A stretch of DNA of 64,000 nt from an uncultured Kocuria sp. (GTDB lineage: Bacteria > Actinomycetota > Actinomycetes > Actinomycetales > Micrococcaceae): NCBI RefSeq assembly GCF_947500125.1, contig NZ_CANMRA010000016.1, positions 30,746-94,745 on the forward strand, given 5' to 3'. The notes under the pieces were generated by a model that saw nothing but the letters and a program-made list of their open reading frames with translations, was not told the origin of the DNA and made no database searches. Both the position numbers and the translations under genes were made by a program. Below are positions 33,472-40,730 of this stretch, one piece after another. How positions within the stretch are numbered: position 1 is the first letter of the stretch; each line of letters begins with the position of its first letter.

Positions 33472-33993
33472 GTGGGGTTGGGTGCGCTCTCTTGTGCGGT
33501 GTTGATCGCCCGGGGATTCATCATCTACTTCACCTCGCCCCCGAGTGGGGCCGTGATCGGTGCCGGAATCGGCATCGGGTTGCTGCTGGTGCTGTACTCG
33601 ACCGTCCTCGTGCCCTTGGCGCTGGGCCGGGAATGCGCCCCAGCACTGGGGGCCGTGTTCGCGGGTCTGGCCGTCGCCGGGACCCTGGTCGAGCTGGCCG
33701 GATCTGCCGGCCCGGCGAACCTGCCCGTGGTCGGGCTGGGGTTGGCCTTCGTGGTGATCAACATTGCCTGGATCAAGCTCGAACGTGACGACAGCGGTTG
33801 GGTGGGTCTGCTCACTTGTGTGGTGACGGGACTGCTGGTTGGCATCGAGCTGGTGGCCATCGTTGCGCGCGGGGCCCCCGGGCTGGGTGAGTTGCTGCCG
33901 CGCCTCCTGGTTCTCGGGGGAGCAATGGTCCTGGGTGTGGCGATCCGCCGACGCTGGAACCGCGTCGGCGATGAGCACGACCGGTCCACTTAG
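33472..33993 (+). CDS. Small polytopic membrane protein, unknown
   Basis: The 173-residue product from GTG 33472 has five predicted membrane helices, including VIGAGIGIGLLLVLYSTVLV and VGLGLAFVVINIAWIKL, and an Arg-rich C-terminus. No family is recognised. There is no ribosome binding site. A TATATA box at about 33458-33465 lies 7 bases upstream, so the transcript may be leaderless. It is divergent from the DUF1990 gene. Confidence 0.6.
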   Translation: MGLGALSCAVLIARGFIIYFTSPPSGAVIGAGIGIGLLLVLYSTVLVPLALGRECAPALGAVFAGLAVAGTLVELAGSAGPANLPVVGLGLAFVVINIAWIKLERDDSGWVGLLTCVVTGLLVGIELVAIVARGAPGLGELLPRLLVLGGAMVLGVAIRRRWNRVGDEHDRST

Positions 33994-34121
33994 GCCGGCA
34001 CCTTCAGGGAAAGGCGTTGATCAGGGATGGGCGCAGATCAACAGCGGACGTCGGGGACTGATGTGGGTCGCCCTTGGCGTCAGCATGGCTTTGGTCGGTC
34101 AGCGAGGTGAATCATTGGGGT

Positions 34122-34358
34122 ATGGGATCGAGCTACAGCAGCGACGGCGTGGTGCGGGAGTGGTACGGCGATGAGGGCTGGGGGGTGGTTGACCTCTCGG
34201 GTCACTCCGGCGGGTGTTTCGTGCATTTCACGCACATCGAGGGCCCGGAGAACGCCTATAAGGAACTGGTTCCGGGCCAGCAGGTAATCATCACTTGGGA
34301 ACGGGTCGAGCAGGACGGCTATCCCGCCCGAGCGATACGGGTCGAAGGGATTGCATAG
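34122..34358 (+). CDS. Cold-shock-like (OB-fold) small protein
   Basis: ATG 34122 gives 78 residues. The sequence follows the cold-shock domain plan: VVREWYGDEGWGVVD in place of RNP1, GGCFVHFTHIE in place of RNP2, and an ending QQVIITWERVEQDGYPARA. It lacks the usual KGFGFI residues, so it belongs to the divergent cold-shock-like group. RNA or single-strand DNA binding is likely but not assured. It stands just left of a transposase remnant. Confidence 0.75.
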   Translation: MGSSYSSDGVVREWYGDEGWGVVDLSGHSGGCFVHFTHIEGPENAYKELVPGQQVIITWERVEQDGYPARAIRVEGIA

Positions 34359-34429
34359 GCGAGTTTCCTACCGCGGTCAGTCGCGTCTGCTTGCCCTGAG
34401 TAGGTGGGCGTACCTGTACACCTCGGCCA

Positions 34430-34651
34430 CCTGAGCGGGTGGGGTTGCTGCCGGTGATGCGCCTGGCCCAGGAGATCGGGTTGCGCGACCTGGTCGATGA
34501 GCGGTTGAGCGTGCCCACCGACAAGGGCGCCAACCCGGGGCTGAAGGTTTCCTCGCTCGTGGCCGGGATGCTCGCCGGGGCCGACAGCATCGACGACCTG
34601 GTCCTGCTGCGCCAGAGCGCGATGAGCAAGCTGTTCGAGGCCGTCTATTAG
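34430..34651 (+). pseudogene. Transposase fragment (IS1380-like)
   Basis: An open stretch without its own start encodes the N-terminal part of a DDE transposase (GLLPVMRLAQEIGLRDLVDE, then SSLVAGMLAGADSIDDL) and stops at TAG 34649 after KLFEAVY, where intact relatives continue. Family assignment to IS1380 is from memory of this N-terminal pattern and is tentative. No terminal inverted repeats are visible. Its right end coincides with the 3' end of the M23 gene on the other strand. Confidence 0.65.
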
Positions 34652-36261
34652 AGGGCTGGCACCGCACCGGTGGTCGACGAGGTCCCGGCATCCTCGGTTC
34701 CCCTGGCAGGGTCCGTGATGTCTACAGGATCGTTTGGCTCACCAGTCTTGGGGGTTGGTTTGGCAGTCGCCATTCGTGCCGGGCGTATGGGCTCCTCTTC
34801 CTTGTCGTTGAGGATGCCGTCCCCGTCGATGTCCGGGTCTTCCTCATTGAGCAGGCCGTCCCCATCCATGTCCGGGTCAACCTCATTGACGAACTTATCG
34901 CCGTCGAGGTTGTCGTCAGCCTCGTTGTCGATGCCGTCGCCGTCAAGGTCGGTGTCTTTAATGTCGAGGGTGCCGTCGCGATCGGTGTCCCGTTTGGTGT
35001 CCGGAATCCGGGGCGCCACCCCGGGCAGGAGTTCCTTCTCGTCCCCAGTGTCCGCGGACGGTGACGGTGCGGGTTTGGGCGGTGCGGGATTGGGCGGTGC
35101 GGTCGAAGATCCGGAGGGGGCAGGAGCAGGTGCTGGTTTGGCGGGCTTTACCGGCTTGGTCTGGGGGGGCGTGGGCTTTTGCGCCGTTGGCGGTGCAGGA
35201 GTCGGTGCGGGGCTGGGTTTTGCAGGAGCGGAAGGCTCGGCCGTGGGCTGTGGCTCCTTCGTGACCTTCTTGGTCGCAGCGGCCTTCTGCTCGGCAGCCT
35301 TCTTTTGGGCGGCCTTCTTCTGCTTGGCAGTCTCCTCGCCCGGGGCGGTCTTTTTCTTGGCGGCGGTCTCGTCCTCCGCGAGAGCCGGCACGGGCACCTC
35401 CAAGGAGTACTTGCTGCGGGAGGCGGGAATGACGCGGAGACCGTCGACCCAGTCGAAGGACTGGGGGTCCACGGCCTGCCCGTCGACCCAGGTCTCGAGG
35501 TGCAGGTTTGGTCCCGTGACCCGGGTTCCGGTGGCGCCGACGGAACCGAGCTGCTCGGACGCGGCCAGCCGGTCACCGGTGGCCACCCTGACGTCCTCGA
35601 GGTGGTTGTAGGTGGTCCTCAGCCCGTCCGCGTGGGTGACCTCCACCCGGTTGCCGCCCCAGACGTCCCAGAACACGGCCGTCACCTCGCCCTCGGCGGC
35701 CGCCACGACCGGCAGCCCTGCGGCGGCGGAGACGTCGGTGCCGTTGTGGAACTCGCGGTCGCCGCGATCGGGAGCGATCCGCCACCCGAAGGTCCCCCCG
35801 GTCAGGACGGCCCCGGGAGTGGTGGGGGCGATGAGGGTGTTGACGGGAAGCTCGCCCGAGTACAGCCTCGGTGCGTGCCTCCCCGGGCGCACCGTCGAGG
35901 CTGCGTTTCGGCCGCCGTCGCCCCGGCCGGTGCCTTGGCGCCAGGACCCGTCGCCCGCGGCGCCGTCCCGGACGGGCGAGGTGGAACGGTCCTGCCGCAA
36001 CGGTGCCGTCGGAGGGCGCTGCCGCTCCTGACCCGAGGCGAAGAGGCTCCACCCGCTGTCCGACCGCTCCGAGGAGGCCGAGGATCTCGCCGACACCCCG
36101 AAGGCAGCCCCTCGTTCTTCGCCGGTCCCAGGGGTGATGCCCGAGCTGACGGCCACGCTCACCGCCACGAGGGCCGAGAACGCGGCGAGGGCGCTCACCG
36201 GCGAGGAGGCGCGGTGACGGAGGTCGGACTTGGCAGGGCGGCGAGAGGAGTCGCGGGGCAT
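34648..36261 (-). CDS. Secreted M23-family protein with Lys/Pro-rich linker and thrombospondin type 3-like repeats
   Basis: The product has 537 residues. An N-terminal hydrophobic segment (SALAAFSALVAVSVAVSSG) suggests export. An M23 domain lies at about residues 140-275. Its HNGTD zinc motif and YNHLED histidine are present, but the final HxH motif reads NLH, so a catalytic His is replaced by Asn and activity may be reduced. After an Ala/Lys then Pro-rich linker come about five Asp-rich repeats (DTDRDGTLDIKDTDLDGDG and similar), typical of calcium-binding thrombospondin type 3 units. It may attach to or space the cell surface. The last codons run into the transposase remnant. Confidence 0.8.
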   Translation of the reverse strand: MPRDSSRRPAKSDLRHRASSPVSALAAFSALVAVSVAVSSGITPGTGEERGAAFGVSARSSASSERSDSGWSLFASGQERQRPPTAPLRQDRSTSPVRDGAAGDGSWRQGTGRGDGGRNAASTVRPGRHAPRLYSGELPVNTLIAPTTPGAVLTGGTFGWRIAPDRGDREFHNGTDVSAAAGLPVVAAAEGEVTAVFWDVWGGNRVEVTHADGLRTTYNHLEDVRVATGDRLAASEQLGSVGATGTRVTGPNLHLETWVDGQAVDPQSFDWVDGLRVIPASRSKYSLEVPVPALAEDETAAKKKTAPGEETAKQKKAAQKKAAEQKAAATKKVTKEPQPTAEPSAPAKPSPAPTPAPPTAQKPTPPQTKPVKPAKPAPAPAPSGSSTAPPNPAPPKPAPSPSADTGDEKELLPGVAPRIPDTKRDTDRDGTLDIKDTDLDGDGIDNEADDNLDGDKFVNEVDPDMDGDGLLNEEDPDIDGDGILNDKEEEPIRPARMATAKPTPKTGEPNDPVDITDPARGTEDAGTSSTTGAVPAL

Positions 36262-36571
36262 GATCGTGGTTCCCCCAGGATGTCGCGGGCAGCGACGGAA
36301 AGATCAAGCAACGGACCGAAGGCATCAAACATCGGTGTGCGCGTAGGAGCACGGACAATCCTCCTGAGGATACGTCTTCGCTCCCGTTAATGCGGTGTAG
36401 GGCGGGGACGCAACGCTGTATGACGCGCAGAGCTGCCGCCCTCTGATTCGAGGTTCCTGAATCGGTGGCAAAGTGGCGCTGATGCAACTCACTTGACGCG
36501 GTAGACCTCGGTGTCACGGCGCCAAATCGTGGTTCAGGTGGTGCCGTGGCAACCAGGATGGTCCACTCCTG
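36262..36571. other. Interval between M23 and M56 genes
   Basis: No gene or clear hairpin was seen. The part next to 36262 should hold the promoter of the M23-like gene. Confidence 0.4.
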
Positions 36572-37522
36572 TCAGTCGATCAGGTTGGTGAGGCCGGGGG
36601 CGAGCAGCAAGACGGTGGGCACGGTGATGAGCGCAGCGGCTGCGCTGATGACTGTTGCCTTTGGTCCCGCCGGCAAGGGTGTGGCTTCCAGTCGCAGGAT
36701 GCGCTGACGGGCGTCCTCGACAGGGGCCGCGCCTGTCCAGGTGCCTTGGATGCGGTGCGGGGGAGCAGCGGATCCACTGGTGCTGACGAGGGCGACGGCT
36801 CGGGCGAGGGAGCGGTCGTCGATGCTTCGGCGGGCGTGGTCGTCGGCGAGCATCTCAACGAGGACCCCGACTTCGCGGTGGGCGCGGTCGGCGATGGGAA
36901 ACCAGGGCAGGGAAGCCTTCCAGGCGCGGAACAGCATCAGCACGATGTCATGGCGCTGGGTGGCATGTGCCCTTTCGTGCTCGATCACCGCGTCCAGCTC
37001 GTCCTCATCGAGCAGCGACAGCAGCCCGGCAGAGAGCACGGTCATCGTGGTGAACGCCCCGGGGAGGCAGTAGGCGACCGGGGCGGGGTTGTCGAGGAGC
37101 CGGGTGCCGGGGGCGTCGGGCAGCGGTGTGCTCAAAAGCAGGACCAGCTGGGCATGGCGGCGGCGATCGCGTTCGGCGCGCACAATCGTGACGACCAGGT
37201 TCAGCAGCAGATGCCCGCCGAGCAGAACTGCTCCGGACAGCGCGAGGATGTGCACCGGCCTTGCCGGGCCCCATGGCTGATCTCCCAAGAAGCTGGTGGC
37301 GAAGCTGATGCCGCCACTGACCAAGTCCGGCCCAAAAGGGGCCAAACCGAAGGTGAGCAAGGCCCCGAGCATCGACAGCCCGCCGGCCAGGGCGACGGCC
37401 TGCCAGAGCACCAGTGCGGTGGCGGGGGCGCGGGTCGGCCACTTGGCGTGCGAAAGCAGGATCGGGACGGGCCAGGCCAGGGCGAGGGCAAATGCGGCCA
37501 GGGCGAGCGAGGTGCTGATCAC
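36572..37522 (-). CDS. M56 (BlaR1/MecR1-like) membrane metalloprotease
   Basis: This 316-residue protein has four or five membrane helices: one at the N-terminus, then segments near residues 36-62, 90-112 and 165-180, and one at the C-terminus. A cytoplasmic zinc protease motif HERAH (HExxH) lies near residue 185. Unlike BlaR1 it has no penicillin-binding sensor domain. Members paired with BlaI-type repressors cut the repressor or an adaptor when a signal is felt in the membrane. The gene is 6 bases downstream of the blaI-like gene in the same operon. Confidence 0.88.
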   Translation of the reverse strand: MISTSLALAAFALALAWPVPILLSHAKWPTRAPATALVLWQAVALAGGLSMLGALLTFGLAPFGPDLVSGGISFATSFLGDQPWGPARPVHILALSGAVLLGGHLLLNLVVTIVRAERDRRRHAQLVLLLSTPLPDAPGTRLLDNPAPVAYCLPGAFTTMTVLSAGLLSLLDEDELDAVIEHERAHATQRHDIVLMLFRAWKASLPWFPIADRAHREVGVLVEMLADDHARRSIDDRSLARAVALVSTSGSAAPPHRIQGTWTGAAPVEDARQRILRLEATPLPAGPKATVISAAAALITVPTVLLLAPGLTNLID

Positions 37523-37528
37523 ATGGAC

Positions 37529-37915
37529 TCAGTGGTCGTCGAGGAGGCGCCGCAGAGTTTGTGCTTCCTCGGAACTGACGCCTCCGACGAAGCGTGCAAG
37601 CACAGCGGCCCGGTCGTTGGCTGTTCCCAGGACCTCGTGCATGAGGTTGGCCATGTGCTCCTCCCGGGAGGCCGCAGCTAGGTAGCGGTGGGGGCGGAAG
37701 GTGCGTTCTCGTGTGACAAAGCCTTTGCGCTCCAGGCGGGACAGGACGGTCAGCACAGTGGTGGCGGCGCGGGGCCGGCCGCTGTCGGTGGTTCCGGTCA
37801 GCTGGTCCTGGAGGTCGTAGGCCGACAGGGGGGTGTCCGCCTGCCAGAGGATCTCCATGACGGATCGTTCCAGGTCACCCAAGGAGGTTGCGCGTTTCGA
37901 GTCGTTGACTGCCAC
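37529..37915 (-). CDS. blaI: BlaI/MecI/CopY-family repressor
   Basis: The 128-residue product has the winged-helix of BlaI proteins (LGDLERSVMEILWQADTPLS, then RAATTVLTVLSRLERKGFVTRE) and a helical dimerisation tail ending EEAQTLRRLLDD. It is divergent from cydA and separated from it by three perfect dyads, so it probably represses both its own operon and cytochrome bd. In Mycobacterium tuberculosis the BlaI homologue controls the ATP synthase operon, which makes a respiratory target reasonable. The co-transcribed M56 protease is the likely derepressor. Confidence 0.9.
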   Translation of the reverse strand: MAVNDSKRATSLGDLERSVMEILWQADTPLSAYDLQDQLTGTTDSGRPRAATTVLTVLSRLERKGFVTRERTFRPHRYLAAASREEHMANLMHEVLGTANDRAAVLARFVGGVSSEEAQTLRRLLDDH

Positions 37916-37944
37916 CAGCTGATTCTAGCGGACCGACCCACATG

Positions 37945-38006
37945 TTCTACAGTGGTGTAGAAATATTTCTACGAGTCGTAGAACTATTTTTACACCACTG
38001 TAAAAA
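37945..38006. promoter_or_regulatory. Three BlaI-type operator dyads between blaI-like gene and cydA
   Basis: Dyad 1 is TTCTAC-6 bases-GTAGAA (37945-37962). Dyad 2 is TTCTACGA-G-TCGTAGAA (37967-37983). Dyad 3 is TTTTTACA-4 bases-TGTAAAAA (37987-38006). All share a TAC/GTA core like BlaI boxes. The third ends 18 bases before the cydA ATG. The AT-rich stretch also has to hold both promoters. Confidence 0.8.
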
Positions 38007-38023
38007 CGCTTGGGGGACAACCC

Positions 38024-39607
38024 ATGGATCCGTTGGAGATCGCCCGGTGGCAGTTCGGGATCACCACCGTCTACCACTTCGTGATGGTCCCGCTCACGCT
38101 CGGGCTGGGGCTGCTGGTGGCGCTCATGCAGACGATGTGGGTGCGCACCGGCAACGAGCGTTGGCTGCGGATGACGAAGTTCTGGGGCAAGCTCTACCTG
38201 ATCAACTTCATCATGGGCGTGGCCACCGGCCTGGTCCAGGAGTTCCAGTTCGGGATGGCCTGGAGTGAGTACTCCCGCTTCGTGGGCGACGTCTTCGGGG
38301 CACCGTTGGCGATGGAGGGCCTGCTCGCCTTCTTCTTCGAGTCCACCTTCCTGGGCCTGTGGATCTTCGGGTGGGACCGCCTGCCCAAGAAGCTGCACCT
38401 GGCCACGCTGTGGACCGCGGTGCTCGGCTCCGTGGTCTCTGCCTTTTTCATCATCGTCGCCAACTCCTGGATGCAGCACCCGGTGGGCGTGGAGATGGTG
38501 GACGGCCGCCCGGTGATGAACGACGTGTGGGCGGTGCTGACCAACAACACGGCCCTGGTGGCCTACTCCCATACTCTGGCCGGGTCCGTGGCAGTGGGCG
38601 CGGCGTTCCTGATCGGGGTCTCCTGGTACCAGCTGTGGCAGCGCCGCCGGGACAACATCGACACCGTCGACGACTCCGGTGCCGTGGTCGTGGGAGAGCG
38701 GGTCGATATTCCCGGCCGGGACCGGGTCGACCACGCGGTGTGGCTGTCCAGCCTGCGCATCGGTGCGGTGGTCGCCGCCGTCGCCTTTGGCGGGGTCGCC
38801 GCCACCGGGGATCTGCAGGGCAAGCTCATGTTCGACCAGCAGCCGCTGAAGATGGCCGCCGCTGAGGCGGCCTGCCACGACGGCACCAGCTTCTCGGTGC
38901 TGGCCGTGGGCCCGCTCGGAGCCCAGGACTGTGACCAGGTGACCAACGTCATCGAGATCCCGGGTCTGCTGTCGTTCTTGGCCCACGGGGACTTCGACAC
39001 CGAGGTCAAGGGCGTGAACACCCTCATCCCACAGTACGAGGCCGCCTACGGCACCCACCTGCCTGAGGACCCCATGTACGGCGAACGGGCCGGCCAGAAG
39101 ATCGACTACCTGCCCCTGATGGAGGTCACCTACTGGGGGTTCCGCCTGATGATCGGCTTCGGCATGCTCGCCGCCGGCTTCGCGGCGCTGACGCTGTGGA
39201 TCACCCGGAAGGGCACCGTCCCGGCCTCCAAGCCTTTGATGTGGGTGGCGGTGGCCTCCATCCTGGCACCCTTCGGGGCCAACATCGCCGGGTGGGTGTT
39301 CACCGAGATGGGCCGGCAGCCGTTCGTGGTCGTCCCGAATCCCAACCCCAGTGGTGTGGACGGGGTGTACATGTACACCGCCGCTGCCGTGTCACCGGGA
39401 GTCAGCGGGGAGGAGATCCTTTTCTCCCTCATCACCCTCGGGTTGATCTACGCGGTCCTGCTGGTGGTGGAGACGAGGTTGCTCGTGCGCTACGTGCGCG
39501 GCGGGGTCGCCTCGGCCATGCCCGAGCTCGCCCACCGGGACGATGACCCCGCCCATCCCGAGGGCATGACCGGTCGGCGCGATGACGTGCTGGCCTTCGC
39601 CTACTGA
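38024..39607 (+). CDS. cydA: Cytochrome bd oxidase subunit I
   Basis: The 527-residue product has nine membrane helices and the CydA heme ligands: His18 in VYHFVMVPLTLG, His near residue 183 in AYSHTLAGS, and Met in RLMIGFGML near residue 375. The GRQPFVV-type block after helix 6 reads MGRQPFVVVPNPN. The Q-loop is short, as in actinobacteria. The subunit oxidises menaquinol and reduces oxygen at the cytoplasmic membrane without proton pumping. Cytochrome bd is used at low oxygen and under nitric oxide or metal stress. It is the first gene of cydA-cydB-cydDC behind three operator dyads. Confidence 0.97.
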   Translation: MDPLEIARWQFGITTVYHFVMVPLTLGLGLLVALMQTMWVRTGNERWLRMTKFWGKLYLINFIMGVATGLVQEFQFGMAWSEYSRFVGDVFGAPLAMEGLLAFFFESTFLGLWIFGWDRLPKKLHLATLWTAVLGSVVSAFFIIVANSWMQHPVGVEMVDGRPVMNDVWAVLTNNTALVAYSHTLAGSVAVGAAFLIGVSWYQLWQRRRDNIDTVDDSGAVVVGERVDIPGRDRVDHAVWLSSLRIGAVVAAVAFGGVAATGDLQGKLMFDQQPLKMAAAEAACHDGTSFSVLAVGPLGAQDCDQVTNVIEIPGLLSFLAHGDFDTEVKGVNTLIPQYEAAYGTHLPEDPMYGERAGQKIDYLPLMEVTYWGFRLMIGFGMLAAGFAALTLWITRKGTVPASKPLMWVAVASILAPFGANIAGWVFTEMGRQPFVVVPNPNPSGVDGVYMYTAAAVSPGVSGEEILFSLITLGLIYAVLLVVETRLLVRYVRGGVASAMPELAHRDDDPAHPEGMTGRRDDVLAFAY

Positions 39608-39635
39608 GCCCGACGACCACAGAACGGCCCCTGAC

Positions 39636-40730
39636 ATGGAACTGCTTCCCACTTTCTGGTTCATCGCCATCGCGGTGCTGTGGATCGGGTTCATCATCCT
39701 GGACGGCTTCGATCTGGGCGTGGGCATGCTTATGCTCACCAGCACCCGGGACGAGCGCCAGCGCCGGCAGATGCTCAATACCATCGGCCCGGTCTGGGAC
39801 GGCAACGAGGTGTGGCTGATCACCGCAGCCGCCGGGCTCTTCGCCGCCTTCCCCGACTGGTACGCCTCCTTGTTCTCCGCCCTGTACGTCCCCTTCGTGT
39901 TCGTCCTGGCCGGGCTGATCTTCCGGGCGGTGTCCATCGAGTACCGCGGCAAGGTCCACAGCGACCGGTGGCGGCGGTGGGTCGACCGGGCACTGGGGAC
40001 GGGGTCGTTCCTGGTCGCCTTCGGGCTGGGTGCTGCCTTGGCTTTGACCACCACGGGCCTGCCGCTGGACGCCAACGGCGACCGTGTCGGCGGGGCCTTC
40101 GCCTGGTTCACGCCCTACGCGCTGCTCGGCGGACTCGCCCTGGTCGGGTTCTGCCTCGTGCACGCCTCGGCCTTCCTGGGGCTGAAGACCGAGGGACCGG
40201 TCCGGGTGCGTGCCCGCCGGTTCCTCCTGCGTTTCGGCCCGGCCGCGCTGGTGCCGCTCACCGTGTGGGTGCTGGTCGTTCAAGTGCTCCACGGCAAGGC
40301 CTGGACCTGGCCGCTGGTCGGTGCCGCGGTCCTCGCGGCGCTCTTCGGGTGGACCAGCGCCCGCCTGGGCCGGGAAGGCCGCGCCTTCGCCGGCTCCGCC
40401 GCACTGCTGTTCTGCGGCCTCACCTCGATCTTCGTCAACGTCTACCCCGTGGTCCTGCCTTCCACGATCGACCCCGCCCACCACCTGACGGTGGCCAACG
40501 CCTCCAGCAGCGACTACACCCTGGGGGTCATGACCGTCGTGGCCGCCATCGGCTTGCCCTCGGTGATGCTCGCTCAGGGCTGGAGCTACTGGGTGTTCCG
40601 TCGGCGCCTGACCACCGGCCATCTGCCCGCCCCCCACCCCGTCCTTCCCGCCGTTGCCCCGAAACTCGCCGCGGGTACCCGACGTGAGGGTGTGCCGGGG
40701 ACGGGCGCGGACGGGAACAGGCAGGCATGA
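39636..40730 (+). CDS. cydB: Cytochrome bd oxidase subunit II
   Basis: ATG 39636 gives 364 residues, 28 bases after cydA. The N-terminus is the CydB hallmark (LWIGFIILDGFDLGVGML) and is followed by GPVWDGNEVWLITAAAG. Eight or nine membrane helices cover the protein. CydB pairs with CydA and stabilises the d-heme site. The C-terminal tail after residue 325 is Pro/Arg-rich and cytoplasmic. Its stop overlaps the cydDC start as ATGA. Confidence 0.96.
   Translation: MELLPTFWFIAIAVLWIGFIILDGFDLGVGMLMLTSTRDERQRRQMLNTIGPVWDGNEVWLITAAAGLFAAFPDWYASLFSALYVPFVFVLAGLIFRAVSIEYRGKVHSDRWRRWVDRALGTGSFLVAFGLGAALALTTTGLPLDANGDRVGGAFAWFTPYALLGGLALVGFCLVHASAFLGLKTEGPVRVRARRFLLRFGPAALVPLTVWVLVVQVLHGKAWTWPLVGAAVLAALFGWTSARLGREGRAFAGSAALLFCGLTSIFVNVYPVVLPSTIDPAHHLTVANASSSDYTLGVMTVVAAIGLPSVMLAQGWSYWVFRRRLTTGHLPAPHPVLPAVAPKLAAGTRREGVPGTGADGNRQA

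Noticed and set aside
34648..36261. M23 protein as a conjugation hydrolase
   Set aside because: It is 18 kb from the transfer genes, has an altered active site and surface-type repeats; the hydrolase at 17049-18167 fills that role.
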